In this document: positions 51,414 to 60,696 of the stretch, in pieces
Layout of the letters: each line of letters begins with the position of its first letter
Position numbering within the stretch: the stretch's first letter is position 1
NCBI GenBank assembly: GCA_023412005.1
Contig: JAEYOE010000016.1
Location: 1 to 64,000, forward strand
Reading direction: 5' to 3'
DNA: 64,000 bases
Source: Bacillota bacterium
GTDB taxonomy: Bacteria; Bacillota; Clostridia; Christensenellales; SZUA-584
Notes under the pieces: model-generated
Seen by the model: the letters and a program-made list of their open reading frames with translations, nothing else
Database searches by the model: none
What the model was told of the DNA's origin: nothing
Made by a program: the position numbers and the translations under genes

Positions 51414-53540
51414 TCATCGTGGGAGCTGCTTTTTAATTGAGATGAGATCCGACATCTCGATTTGAACTTTTTTATCCAGCGACAGACCCTCTGAAACAAT
51501 GGATTTCTCTAGCATAATCCCGTTTTTCAACGGTAATTCCACCGTAAAGGTGCTGCCTTTGCCCAGTTTGCTGTTCACATCTATCTGGCCGCCGAGCAAC
51601 TGAGCCAGAGCTTTTGTCAGCGACAACCCGATACCGCAACCCTCCGATGCGCGCGTCAGTGACGCATTCACCTGCTGAAACCTGTCAAATATGATTTTCT
51701 GCTTCTCAGCGGGTATGCCGACACCGTTATCGGTGACAGACAAAATGACGCTGTTTCTTTTTTTATAAACGCTGACTTCAATATTTCCGCCCGCCGGTGT
51801 GTTTTTTATGGCGTTGGAAATCAGGTTCAGCAGTATTCTTTCTGTTTTTCCCTTGTCGACCAATGTGAGGAGAGTACCGCTTTTCGCGCTGAACTTCAGG
51901 CTGATCCCGGCTTTTAAAGCATATTCGGAAACAGAATCAGTCAGCTCTCTCGTTATGGAAATGATGTCGGCCGGAACATAGTTGACAGCTTCAAAGCCCG
52001 ATTCAATCTTTGTCACGTCCAACAGATTGCCGACGAGTTTTGTTAATCTGAAAATGTTGCTTTGCATCACCGATAACGTTTTGCGGACACCCTGTGTATC
52101 CGGTGTAGAAATTTCAGCCGATTCAAGATCTTCGAGCTTCATCATCAGTATGGAGAGAGGCGTTCTGAATTCATGAGATATGTTTACAAAAAACTCAGTA
52201 ATCAGCCGGTTTTTTTCGGACAGTTCGTTTCTCTGGCGTAAGAGTTCAATCTCCATTTCTTTGAGCTCTGTAATGTCGAAAAAAGCGCCGTAGGTTTTTA
52301 TAAGTTTTCCTGTGTCGTCATAGATCAATTTTCCGTGAACCATAACCCACATGACTTTTCCATCCCGGTCTTTCACGTTTAAAACTCTTATCAGCTTTGC
52401 CTTTTTATCCGTCTCCAGATTAAAGCGAATTTCTACGTTTTCTTTGGCATCTTCAGGGAACATTTTTTCATGAAACTTATTTAATAAATTCTCGGGCGAA
52501 ACCGCTTCGAGCCCGAGCCGCCGTTTCCAGTTCTCGGAATACCTTGCCGTCCCTTTAATAAAGTCAACCACATAGCTGCCTTCGCTCGAGCCATCCAAAA
52601 TCTCCAAATATTCAGCTTCTTTTTTCATGAGCTCTTCTGATTTAACAATTAACTCAAGCAATTCCTTCTCTCTTTTCTCAAGTTCAACGTGATCGGTGAT
52701 ATCTGTGGAGAAAAGCGCGGCAGCAATGATCCGGCCGTCTTTATACACCGGATATGAACGGTTATAAAACCACAACCCATCTCGGGAATCTTCAAAAACG
52801 ATTGGGGATTTTGTATCAAACACACCACAAATCTTGCTTATCCGTTCTTTGCAGAGACTGCCGTATTTGTCCTCCGGCAATAGACTTTGCATCTTTCTGC
52901 CGGCCATTTCTCCGGGAGCTCTGTTAAACCTGCGAGCAAATTCCTTATTGCAGCTGATCACATCTCCAAATTTATTGATCATACCGATACCATCGTTTGT
53001 CGAATCCAATAAAAGCTGCATGCTGGCTGTCTTCTCGATCAATTTACCCTCGCAGTCGATCTTCGCCAAAACGCTGGTGAGCATTTCGCTGTAGATATTG
53101 ATGACGGAAAGCAAACTCTCGGCAATTCGTTTTGTTTTTTTCGGGAATATAAAAACGCAGGCACCGAGAATACCGTCTTCATTTTTTAACGGAAAACATT
53201 TCGCAATCTGCTTGGCGGAGTCGAAGTGTTTTGCAAAGCTTGTCAGCAAAAACGAACAATCGATATCGTCATTTCTATTGTTATATTCCAAAGGTAAGTT
53301 ATGGGCAGGCAGTTGCTTATCATAAAATGATGAGTTTACCTGACCCCATTCATTCCTGATTCTGACGGTTTTATTATCCCAATCAAATAAAAACAAAGCA
53401 ATGCTTTTGGCATGGCAAAGCGGCCCCATAACATCGAGTGAGTTTACAATCGCGTCATCAATCCGCCTGATTGGGACATTGATTAATTCCCGAGCCAACA
53501 CCAAGATGACTTTTTTATAGTCCGAAAAAGTTAAATTCAT
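51414..53540 (-). CDS. Cytoplasmic PAS-PAS sensor histidine kinase
   Basis: 708 residues, no membrane helix. Order: a GAF-like N-terminal region (about 15-165), PAS (about 170-285), PAS-PAC (about 310-425), HisKA with phosphoacceptor His456 in FFVNISHEFRTPLSILMMKL, and HATPase_c (NAIKNTPAGGNIEVSVYK; DNGVGIPAEKQKIIFDRF; GIGLSLTKALAQLLGG). It resembles sporulation-type orphan kinases (KinA-like) in being soluble with stacked PAS domains. It is divergent from the Spo0A-like gene, its probable partner. Confidence 0.9.
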   Translation of the reverse strand: MNLTFSDYKKVILVLARELINVPIRRIDDAIVNSLDVMGPLCHAKSIALFLFDWDNKTVRIRNEWGQVNSSFYDKQLPAHNLPLEYNNRNDDIDCSFLLTSFAKHFDSAKQIAKCFPLKNEDGILGACVFIFPKKTKRIAESLLSVINIYSEMLTSVLAKIDCEGKLIEKTASMQLLLDSTNDGIGMINKFGDVISCNKEFARRFNRAPGEMAGRKMQSLLPEDKYGSLCKERISKICGVFDTKSPIVFEDSRDGLWFYNRSYPVYKDGRIIAAALFSTDITDHVELEKREKELLELIVKSEELMKKEAEYLEILDGSSEGSYVVDFIKGTARYSENWKRRLGLEAVSPENLLNKFHEKMFPEDAKENVEIRFNLETDKKAKLIRVLNVKDRDGKVMWVMVHGKLIYDDTGKLIKTYGAFFDITELKEMEIELLRQRNELSEKNRLITEFFVNISHEFRTPLSILMMKLEDLESAEISTPDTQGVRKTLSVMQSNIFRLTKLVGNLLDVTKIESGFEAVNYVPADIISITRELTDSVSEYALKAGISLKFSAKSGTLLTLVDKGKTERILLNLISNAIKNTPAGGNIEVSVYKKRNSVILSVTDNGVGIPAEKQKIIFDRFQQVNASLTRASEGCGIGLSLTKALAQLLGGQIDVNSKLGKGSTFTVELPLKNGIMLEKSIVSEGLSLDKKVQIEMSDLISIKKQLPR

Positions 53541-53582
53541 AATAACACCTTATAAAAAACGAGTTCTATTATGGAGATTAGT

Positions 53583-53626
53583 TGTTTGCTATAAAATTGA
53601 CTTAATTATAAGATAATCAGCAAACA
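53583..53626. repeat. Inverted repeat in the kinase/Spo0A-like intergenic region
   Basis: TGTTTGCT (53583-53590) and AGCAAACA (53619-53626) are exact reverse complements 36 bases apart centre to centre. They lie between two divergent genes and could serve as operator or as bidirectional regulatory site. Confidence 0.5.
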
Positions 53627-53725
53627 TTTTCCACAACCAAATTAAGGTACAATTACCTTGACATTTTTACGATATAGGTGGATATTTAAAAGGCTTGCAA
53701 GCTAAAAAACATAAGAAGCAGGAGT

Positions 53726-54466
53726 ATGGATACGAAAATAAAGCTAATGGTTGTGGACGATAACCCGGAAGTCACGAACAGCATAAAAAATTATTTTCAA
53801 TTGAAAAGTGGCTTTGATGTAATCGGGACCGCCGGTGACGCTTTGGAAGCCATTCAGATACTATCGCGGCAGATACCGGATGTGATTATTATGGATTTAA
53901 TCATGCCCAATGCGGACGGCTTTTGCTTGCTGGAAGAGGTCAGAAATCAATTGTTCTTGAGCCACATAAAAATTATTGTGGTGTCATGTTTGTCGCAGGA
54001 ATCCATCATTTCGAGAGCAAGTAAATTGGGTGCGGATTTTTATATTATTAAGCCATTTTCACTCGATGTTCTTTATAGCCGAGTGGTTGAGGTCTGCAAT
54101 AAACAGTTTACCATTTCCAACAGGCAAAAGACTATCACAGACTCTGCCGAGCTTCTGGATAAAATAATGAGCCTGTTATCGTCCTTGGGTATACCGGAGA
54201 ATTCAAAGGGGCGAAAATACTTGGCAGATTGCATCATGTTGGCAATAGACGATCAAGACGACGCTGACAATTTGAGCCGAAATATCTATCCGAAAGCCGG
54301 CCTCTTAAACGGGACGGATGCATCCAGCATCGAAAAGACAATCAGGCATACGATTCAAGCAGCCTGGGAGAGAAGAGAAACGCCGTTATTGGGATTCGAT
54401 TCACAGACAAAACCGACAAACAAGAAATTCATTAAATCAATTTTACAGCAACTTTTATCGTCGTAA
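53726..54466 (+). CDS. Spo0A-like response regulator
   Basis: 246 residues. The receiver domain (1-125) has Asp11-Asp12, phosphoacceptor Asp57 in PDVIIMDLIMP, Ser87 and Lys109. The C-terminal 107 residues match the Spo0A effector domain: SLGIPENSKGRKYLADCIML, SRNIYPK, the recognition helix SSIEKTIRHTIQAAWERR (about 200-217), and TKPTNKKFIKSILQQL. It is shorter and more divergent than canonical Spo0A, and no spoIVB precedes it, so it is probably a paralogue. GCAGGAG precedes the ATG. Divergent from a PAS histidine kinase. Confidence 0.85.
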   Translation: MDTKIKLMVVDDNPEVTNSIKNYFQLKSGFDVIGTAGDALEAIQILSRQIPDVIIMDLIMPNADGFCLLEEVRNQLFLSHIKIIVVSCLSQESIISRASKLGADFYIIKPFSLDVLYSRVVEVCNKQFTISNRQKTITDSAELLDKIMSLLSSLGIPENSKGRKYLADCIMLAIDDQDDADNLSRNIYPKAGLLNGTDASSIEKTIRHTIQAAWERRETPLLGFDSQTKPTNKKFIKSILQQLLSS

Positions 54467-54768
54467 TTTCAGCAAATATCAAACATAGTGACACTGCCAT
54501 TTTTTTTCGTTTAATTCGACGTCGAAACGTCGAAAAATAATAGACATTTTCGTGTGCGTGTGATTAAATAAAAACAGAGGTTGTATTTAGTTAAAAATAA
54601 ATAAAAAAGGGAATAGGCAAAGAAAATGCCTGTAATGCATCATTCGAAAATAAATGCCAATAAAATGGGTTTAAACAACCCGCTCCAGGTCGGCATGGAT
54701 GTTTGGATGCGGCGCTTCATTATATATGCCTTAATCACATTACGAAAACACACGAGGAGGTATAGAAG
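54467..54768. other. Leader of the cheW-receptor operon
   Basis: No gene is supported. The stretch carries the GTCGAA palindrome (54515-54534), an AT-rich segment and a GC-richer part (54670-54720) with no recognised riboswitch. Confidence 0.5.
54515..54534 (+). promoter_or_regulatory. GTCGAA palindrome array, candidate Spo0A-type box
   Basis: TTCGACGTCGAAACGTCGAA consists of a perfect 12-base palindrome TTCGAC/GTCGAA followed by a further ACGTCGAA. Spo0A boxes have the core TGTCGAA, so each half differs only at the first base. It lies 49 bases after the Spo0A-like gene and 235 before cheW. Confidence 0.5.
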
Positions 54769-55272
54769 TTGACAAATAAAAAGACGGAAGAAACCGACGA
54801 TATGCTGCAGGGCAGGTACTTGCTGTTTGGTCTCGGTGATGAAGTGTACGGTGTACACATTCGCTGTGTGACAGAAATCATCGGAATGCAGCCAGTGAGC
54901 ACGTTGCCGGAGGCCACCGCATATATCAAGGGGGTCATCAACCTGCGCGGAAAAATCATTCCGGTGATCGACATGCGTTTACGGTTTAAGAAGCCTGCGG
55001 CACCATACACGGACCGGACCTGCATTGTGGTTGTGGAGACACAGCACTTTTCGGCAGGTCTGATTGTTGACGAAGTGGATGAGGTGCTTGTTATTGAAGA
55101 AAAAGATATTGCGCCGCCGCCCAGGCTTGACATCGGAATCGGCCATCGCTATCTCAGCGGAATTGGAAAGGTTAACGGAAAAGTGAAATTGTTGCTTGAC
55201 TGCGAAGCGCTTTTTGACGAAGAGGAAACGAAACAAATGGATCTTGTTAGAACAGGAGGAAGCAAAAGATGA
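54769..55272 (+). CDS. cheW: Chemotaxis coupling protein CheW
   Basis: 167 residues. CheW links chemoreceptors to CheA. Characteristic are YLLFGLGDEVYGVHIRCVTE at the start, YIKGVINLRGKIIPVIDMRL in the middle and VGLIVDEV-type sequence as SAGLIVDEVDEVLVIEEKDI. The start is a TTG at 54769, 8 bases after GGAGG; no ATG is suitably placed. It overlaps the receptor gene by four bases. No CheA is in the window. Confidence 0.93.
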   Translation: MTNKKTEETDDMLQGRYLLFGLGDEVYGVHIRCVTEIIGMQPVSTLPEATAYIKGVINLRGKIIPVIDMRLRFKKPAAPYTDRTCIVVVETQHFSAGLIVDEVDEVLVIEEKDIAPPPRLDIGIGHRYLSGIGKVNGKVKLLLDCEALFDEEETKQMDLVRTGGSKR

Positions 55273-57542
55273 AATCGCTCAAAACGAAGATGATAGCAAT
55301 ATTTTCAGTAACAATGGCCGTTGTTCTTGGGGTTATCGGTGTTTTCACGGCCATAAATGTCAGCAATATTGTGGTTCCGCTGAACAACAGCTTAACCCAG
55401 CAGGTTGTAAACGCCAGAGCGGCAGAGATCGGAAAATATCTGGACGGTATTGGGCTTGATATCACGACATGGTCGGAAAGGAACACAATACGTTCCGGCG
55501 ATTTAGCAGCAATTCAAAAGGACCTAGAAACCAGGCAAGAGACCCTTCGGTCGGACTATCAGATGGTATTGTATTCCGATCTTAACGGTGATTACTTTAC
55601 CTCGCTGGGCGGATCGGGCAATATCAAAGACAGAGAGTATTTTCAGCAAATTGTAAGCGGACAGGTCTTCGCGCTCAGCAACCCTGTCATTTCAAAAACC
55701 ACTGGTGATATTATTTTCGTCGCGGCTCACGCCGTAACCGGCGATAACGGTGAACTTGAGGGTGTGGTGGCTGCCACAATACTTCTGGATACCTTTAACG
55801 AAGTGGCTCAGTCCATCAAAATCGGCGAAAACGGATTTGCGTGGATTATGGATTCGACAGGACTTATATTTGCACATCCTGATGAAAGCATCAGGCTTAA
55901 GCTCAATACGCTGAATTCAAAAGATGAGGGTTTTGACGGCCTGGACGCGATCGGACAAAAGATGGTTGCAGGTGAATCGGGTATCGGTAAATATGTAAAG
56001 AATCATGAAGCGGTTTCTGTGATATACGAACCTGTTCCGAGTTCTCCGGGTTGGTCGATGGCTTATACGATGTATGAAAAGGAGCTTATGGCGCCAGTAA
56101 GTAACCTCATTATGGCCATTGTGCTTATCGTCATTGTTGGTATAGTCGCCAGCGCCGCCGCCACATTCTTTATTTCGGGCAGAATTGTTAAGCCCATTAA
56201 GGCCACCGCCGAATGCGCAAAAGCGTTGTCGGAAGGGAATCTGGATGCCCCGCTCGCTTTAAAAGCCAAGGACGAAACCGGGCAGCTTGCGCGAATTTTG
56301 GACAGTGAGGTGCGGGGTGCTTTTAAGAATATAGAAACAGCTCAAATTGTGGCGAAAAAACAAGCGGACTATCAGGCAAAGGAGGTCAATAAGCTTGTTG
56401 TGAATCTGGAAAGGCTGTCGCGCGGCGAGCTGCTTTGCGACATTGTCGTCCATGAGCCTGATGCGGATACAAACGAGCTTTACAAAGTTTACAGCAACAT
56501 CGCCGATAACCTGGGCAATGCCGTTAAGGCCATCAACAGCTATATCAGTGAGATTTCGTTTGTGCTGGGTGAGATGTCAGACGGCAAGCTTGATGTTAAA
56601 ATATCCTCCGATTATCTCGGCGAATTTGTCGCACTTAAAGAAGCCATTAACGGTATTGTTGATTCGCTCAACAATGTGATGTCTGATATCAATATTTCGG
56701 CAGACCAGGTCGCTTCGGGCACATCGCAGGTATCCGACGGCAGTCAGGAGATATCACAGGGCGCAACGGAGCAGGCCAGTTCTATCGAAGAGCTCAATGC
56801 ATCGGTTACCCAAATTGCTGAACAGACGCGGCAGAACGCCGTTAACGCCAATAAAGCAAACGAAATGTCCGGCGCAGCAAAGGAGCAAGCCATTGCGGGC
56901 AATGAGCAGATGAAAAAGCTTCAGCAGGCGATGGAAGAGATCAACGAATCGTCCGCGAATATCTCGAAGATCATCAAAGTGATCGACGATATCGCGTTCC
57001 AGACCAACATCCTTGCGCTCAACGCGGCAGTGGAGGCAGCGCGGGCGGGCGTGCATGGCAAGGGCTTCGCGGTGGTTGCCGAGGAAGTGCGCAATCTCGC
57101 GGCCAGAAGTGCGAGTGCGGCCAAAGAGACGACAGAACTGATTGAAGGTTCGATTAAGAAGGCCGAGGCGGGCACAAAGATTGCGAATGAAACGGCACAG
57201 TCTCTGAACCGTATTGTGGAAGGCGTGCAAACCGCGGTGGCGCTGGTGGCGGATATTGCGGCAGCGTCAAATCAGCAGGCAACGGCCATTCACGACGTGA
57301 ACAGAGGTATCGAGCAGATGTCGCAGGTGGTTCAGAACAACTCCGCAACATCTGAAGAAGCCGCGGCGGCAGCCGAACAGCTCTCCAGCCAGGCAGAGAT
57401 GCTCAAAGGCAGGGTGGCTCAGTTCAAGCTCAGAAACGCGGAAAATAAAGCCGGTACATTGAAAAAAACCGCATCGCTCGAAGACGGCAAACAAAGTTCG
57501 CCTCACATTGATTTGAACGGCGGTGAGTTTGGGAAGTATTAA
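55269..57542 (+). CDS. Methyl-accepting chemotaxis protein with dCache sensor
   Basis: 757-residue membrane chemoreceptor. TM1 (about 7-29), an extracellular dCache domain (about 35-275; NGDYFTSLGGSGNIKDREYF, then IWIMDSTGL-like FAWIMDSTGLIFAHPDES), TM2 (about 281-304), HAMP (about 305-357), a second HAMP-like segment (about 395-480), and the signalling domain with hairpin tip IAFQTNILALNAAVEAARAG. A C-terminal CheR-type pentapeptide is not obvious. It is translationally coupled to CheW and ends at a strong terminator. The dCache ligand is unknown. Confidence 0.92.
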   Translation: MKSLKTKMIAIFSVTMAVVLGVIGVFTAINVSNIVVPLNNSLTQQVVNARAAEIGKYLDGIGLDITTWSERNTIRSGDLAAIQKDLETRQETLRSDYQMVLYSDLNGDYFTSLGGSGNIKDREYFQQIVSGQVFALSNPVISKTTGDIIFVAAHAVTGDNGELEGVVAATILLDTFNEVAQSIKIGENGFAWIMDSTGLIFAHPDESIRLKLNTLNSKDEGFDGLDAIGQKMVAGESGIGKYVKNHEAVSVIYEPVPSSPGWSMAYTMYEKELMAPVSNLIMAIVLIVIVGIVASAAATFFISGRIVKPIKATAECAKALSEGNLDAPLALKAKDETGQLARILDSEVRGAFKNIETAQIVAKKQADYQAKEVNKLVVNLERLSRGELLCDIVVHEPDADTNELYKVYSNIADNLGNAVKAINSYISEISFVLGEMSDGKLDVKISSDYLGEFVALKEAINGIVDSLNNVMSDINISADQVASGTSQVSDGSQEISQGATEQASSIEELNASVTQIAEQTRQNAVNANKANEMSGAAKEQAIAGNEQMKKLQQAMEEINESSANISKIIKVIDDIAFQTNILALNAAVEAARAGVHGKGFAVVAEEVRNLAARSASAAKETTELIEGSIKKAEAGTKIANETAQSLNRIVEGVQTAVALVADIAAASNQQATAIHDVNRGIEQMSQVVQNNSATSEEAAAAAEQLSSQAEMLKGRVAQFKLRNAENKAGTLKKTASLEDGKQSSPHIDLNGGEFGKY

Positions 57543-57621
57543 GCGGCAGCCACAAGATGGGCTGGGACATCATGTTTCGGCATCCGACGACAAAAGGAAC
57601 GGCAGTAATGTGGCTTAACAG

Positions 57622-57655
57622 AAAGCGCCGGATAATAACTCCGGCGCTTTTTCAT
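57622..57655 (+). terminator. Terminator of the cheW-receptor operon
   Basis: AAAGCGCCGG and CCGGCGCTTT pair over ATAATAACT, with TT following; bidirectional and also serving the opposing alcohol dehydrogenase. Confidence 0.9.
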
Positions 57656-57702
57656 GGGCTTTATTGTAAATATATGCTCGTGTTTATGCGGTATTTCTTT
57701 CT

Positions 57703-58878
57703 TTACAGCATCAACCGATAGATATTCATAACGTCCTGCTTACCTAGCTTCACAAAGCCTCCAATATAGCCGTCGCGTCCGTCGCCGTAGCATGCCGATT
57801 CGGCCATTCTTTCAATATCCTCTTCCTTTGCGCCGAGCTCTGCAAAGTTTAACGGCAGGCCGATGGATTTGAAGAAGCGTTTCAGCGCCGCAATACCCTC
57901 TTTGGCAGTGGCTTCGGGATTCGCAAAATCCATCTGACAGCCCCACACACGCGTGGCCAGCTGTGCAAAGCGCATCACGTTGTGCTTCATATTGTACGTC
58001 ATCCAGGCCGGGAAAACGACAGCAAGGCCCGCGCCGTGCGCGCAGTCGTAAATCGCCGAGAGTTCATGCTCGATGTCGTGGCTGGCCCAGTCCTGAGAGC
58101 GCCCGACGCCGCATGAGTTATTGTGCGCCATCATACCCGCCCACATGATGTTCGCGCGCGCCTGATAGTTATCCGCGTCTGCCATCGCACGGGGCGCTTC
58201 GTGTATCATGGTTAACAGCAACGCTTCAATCATTCTGTCGGTCACTTCCACCTCGGTGGTGTTGGTGAAATATCGCTCGAACAAATGCGCCATGATGTCC
58301 GCAACGCCGCAGGCTGTTTGGAACGGCGGCAGCGTTTGTGTGAGCGCGGGGTTTAGTATCGAGAACGCGGGGCGGTAGGCTTCGCCGCTGGCACCGCGCT
58401 TGAACATGCCGTTTTCATGCGTAATCACACTGTCGGGAGAGCCTTCGCTGCCCGCTGCCGAGATGGTTAAAATCGTGGCAATCGGCAGCGCTTCGGTAAC
58501 CGGCTTGCCCTGATAGAAATCCCAGAAGTCGCCGCTGTACACCGCGCCGGCTGCAATGGCCTTGGCCGAATCAATGGCGCTGCCGCCGCCGACGGCCAGC
58601 ACAAAATCGACACCTTCCTTGCGGCAAAGCTCTATGCCTTCGTAAACAAGGCCGCTGCGCGGGTTCGGCCTTGCGCCGCCCAGCTCAACAAACAGCAGGC
58701 CTTCGTTTTTCAGTGAGGCTTTTACACGGTCCAGCAGGCCCGTTTTGATAACGCTGCCGCCGCCGTAGTGAATGAGCACCTTGCTGCCGCCGAAGCGTTT
58801 AACGTATTTGCCGGCCTCGTTTTCCTGGTCTTTACCGAACACAAAGTATGTGGGGCTGTAAAATGTAAAATTCTCCAT
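57703..58878 (-). CDS. Iron-containing alcohol dehydrogenase (butanol dehydrogenase-like)
   Basis: 391-residue group III alcohol dehydrogenase, NAD(P)H- and iron-dependent. GGGSAIDSAKAIAAG is the nucleotide loop; the metal ligands are in ACGVADIMAHLFERY and SAIYDCAHGAGLAVVFPAWM. It resembles BdhA/YugJ. The ATG at 58878 lies 8 bases after AAAGG; an ATG three codons earlier sits on that ribosome binding site. An HxlR-type regulator gene lies just upstream on the same strand and may control it. Confidence 0.92.
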   Translation of the reverse strand: MENFTFYSPTYFVFGKDQENEAGKYVKRFGGSKVLIHYGGGSVIKTGLLDRVKASLKNEGLLFVELGGARPNPRSGLVYEGIELCRKEGVDFVLAVGGGSAIDSAKAIAAGAVYSGDFWDFYQGKPVTEALPIATILTISAAGSEGSPDSVITHENGMFKRGASGEAYRPAFSILNPALTQTLPPFQTACGVADIMAHLFERYFTNTTEVEVTDRMIEALLLTMIHEAPRAMADADNYQARANIMWAGMMAHNNSCGVGRSQDWASHDIEHELSAIYDCAHGAGLAVVFPAWMTYNMKHNVMRFAQLATRVWGCQMDFANPEATAKEGIAALKRFFKSIGLPLNFAELGAKEEDIERMAESACYGDGRDGYIGGFVKLGKQDVMNIYRLML

Positions 58879-58992
58879 ATTGTTCATCCTTTCGTGGCTT
58901 ATTCAAAGTGAGATGCGTTTGTTGGTTATTATTATAAATGAAGATGCCAATAATTCAAGCAGGCACATTCTTGTGCCTGATGGTTTGTAAGC

Positions 58993-59352
58993 TCAGTCCT
59001 CGCCCGTGCATTGCCGGTTGGTCACCTCAAAGCGCTCACCGATATTCTTTTCACCCCATTCGCACATCATCTCTAATATGGGGTAGAGCGAGCGCCCCAG
59101 CTCGGTGGCGCTGTATTCCACGCGCGGCGGCTGTTGACCATAGTCTACGCGGCTCACTAGGCCGTCCGTTTCCATTTCGCGCAGCTGCGTGGTCAGCGTT
59201 TTTTTAGGCAGACTCTCCAGAAAGAACAGTATTTCGCCGTAGCGCTTGGTGCCGTTTTCTATGAGGTAGTTAAGTATCAGCGGCTTGCATTTGCCGCCTA
59301 TCATTTTCAGCGTGACTTCCATCTCGCAAGAGACTTTGATCTTTTCTTTCAT
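58993..59352 (-). CDS. HxlR-family transcriptional regulator
   Basis: 119-residue winged-helix regulator that usually senses aldehydes, disulfide or quinone stress. It begins MKEKIKVSCEMEVTLKMIGG and has LILNYLIENGTKRYGEILFF, SLPKKTLTTQLREMETDGLV and YSATELGRSLYPIL as expected. The conserved N-terminal cysteine (Cys9) is present. The ATG at 59352 follows GAGGCAGGA. It is encoded between the alcohol dehydrogenase and a hydrolase, all on the minus strand. Confidence 0.9.
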   Translation of the reverse strand: MKEKIKVSCEMEVTLKMIGGKCKPLILNYLIENGTKRYGEILFFLESLPKKTLTTQLREMETDGLVSRVDYGQQPPRVEYSATELGRSLYPILEMMCEWGEKNIGERFEVTNRQCTGED

Positions 59353-59452
59353 TCCTGCCTCGCTTTTCATCCGTATGATTTATATTAACACAATATCAAA
59401 CGGAAAACGAGCCAAAATGGCTTGCCTTGGTTTGTGAATGCGTCTTAACGGT

Positions 59453-60265
59453 CTAGTCGGCAAACTGCGCCAGTTCCTTTGTAAACGCCTCCATTTCGTC
59501 GATGAAAAGGAAATGCCCGCTCTCCTTAAACGGCACAAGCACCGAGTTTTCAATGCTTTTATGCTGCCAAACGGAAAGCTCCGGCTTCACCACCTTGTCG
59601 TGAATGCCCTGCATAATCAGCGTGGGCACCTTAATTTGTTTTAAATCGTCGAACAGCGCCTCTTCACCGAGCCACGTATTGGCGATGGCCGCGGTGGCCC
59701 AGCCCGAGGCCTGCAGCCCGAGCGAGAAAATCCAGTCGGAAAACGCCTGCGTGACGGGCTTGTAGAAAATCATCTTTCCAAAGTCGCGCAGCATTTGAGG
59801 CCGGTCGGTCAGTGTACCTTCAATAATGTTGAGCACATCCGCCTTTGGCAGGCCGTAGGGGAAGTAGGAGCGCTGCACGAGGCTAGGGGCGGCCGCCGCT
59901 GCCAGCACCAGCTTTGATACGCCGTAGCCCTGATGGCGCGCCATGTATCTTACGGCGATGCCGCCGCCTGTGGAATGCCCGAGCAGCGTGAAACGGCTGA
60001 GGCGCATGGCATCCACCACGCTGCGAAGATCGTCTGAGAGACGGTTATAATCGTAGCCGCTCCACGGTTTATCCGATTGCCCGAAGCCGCGATAATCGAT
60101 GCCGACGCAGCGAAACCCGAGCTTTGGCAGCCGGTCGAGCTGGTATTCAAACAGGCGGTGATTGCCCGGCCAGCCGTGCACGAACAGTATTGTTTTGTCG
60201 CCTGCGGGGTTTAAGTCTTCCACAAAAAGCTTCACATCAGGCTCAACGCGTATGTATTGTCCCAT
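59453..60265 (-). CDS. Alpha/beta hydrolase
   Basis: 270-residue alpha/beta-hydrolase. The nucleophile elbow is LLGHSTGGG (serine), the oxyanion region is FVHGWPGNHRLF, an acid is in MQGIHDKVVKP and the histidine in FKESGHFLFIDE, so the triad is complete. The overall form resembles non-haem chloroperoxidases and esterases. GGAGG precedes the ATG at 60265. It is divergent from the Nif11-type peptide genes, with about 120 bases between them. Confidence 0.88.
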   Translation of the reverse strand: MGQYIRVEPDVKLFVEDLNPAGDKTILFVHGWPGNHRLFEYQLDRLPKLGFRCVGIDYRGFGQSDKPWSGYDYNRLSDDLRSVVDAMRLSRFTLLGHSTGGGIAVRYMARHQGYGVSKLVLAAAAAPSLVQRSYFPYGLPKADVLNIIEGTLTDRPQMLRDFGKMIFYKPVTQAFSDWIFSLGLQASGWATAAIANTWLGEEALFDDLKQIKVPTLIMQGIHDKVVKPELSVWQHKSIENSVLVPFKESGHFLFIDEMEAFTKELAQFAD

Positions 60266-60387
60266 GATGGGGTTCCTCCAATAGATTAAGTACTGGTTTA
60301 AACTATTCGTTTTGGTGTGATATAGTGACAGAGCATAAACGCATATTGCCAAAGCAATTGATGAGATGATGTATAGGAGGAAAACAC

Positions 60388-60654
60388 ATGTCGAAATTAA
60401 TCGCGAAAAAGTTTGCAGAGGAACTTTTGAGCAGCCAAAAGCTGCAAAGGCAGCTGGAAGATCACAAACCCGCCAGCATCGAAGATGTTGTCGCTTTTGC
60501 GGCGGTGCAGAATTTCAGCTTCTCGGCAGAAGACTTAAAGCAAGTGATTGAAGACTACAAGGCGATGCAGTTGTCAGACGATGTGCTCGGCAAAATCTAT
60601 GCGGGTACGATCCCGACGCCGGTCAATGGTCAAATTACGGACGCTGTAACCTGA
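60388..60654 (+). CDS. Nif11-type leader peptide protein, copy 1
   Basis: 88-residue protein resembling the Nif11/nitrile-hydratase-type leader peptides of RiPP natural products. AKKFAEELLSSQKLQRQLED and DVVAFAAVQNFSFSAEDLKQ follow the pattern of Nif11 (helix, short loop, NFxFxxEDL), and LSDDVLGKIYAG corresponds to the LSDEELxxVxGG end of the leader. The last 15 residues, TIPTPVNGQITDAVT, would be the core; they contain Thr, Pro and Asn but no Cys. AGGAGG precedes the ATG. A close copy follows at 60697. No modifying enzyme is next to it. Confidence 0.65.
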   Translation: MSKLIAKKFAEELLSSQKLQRQLEDHKPASIEDVVAFAAVQNFSFSAEDLKQVIEDYKAMQLSDDVLGKIYAGTIPTPVNGQITDAVT

Positions 60655-60696
60655 GAAACGATTTTTCTAAATAGGAACGAGCTGGAGGATATACTG

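Noticed and set aside
54467..54768. A c-di-GMP riboswitch before cheW
   Set aside because: The length and context would fit, but the conserved cores of neither class could be found.
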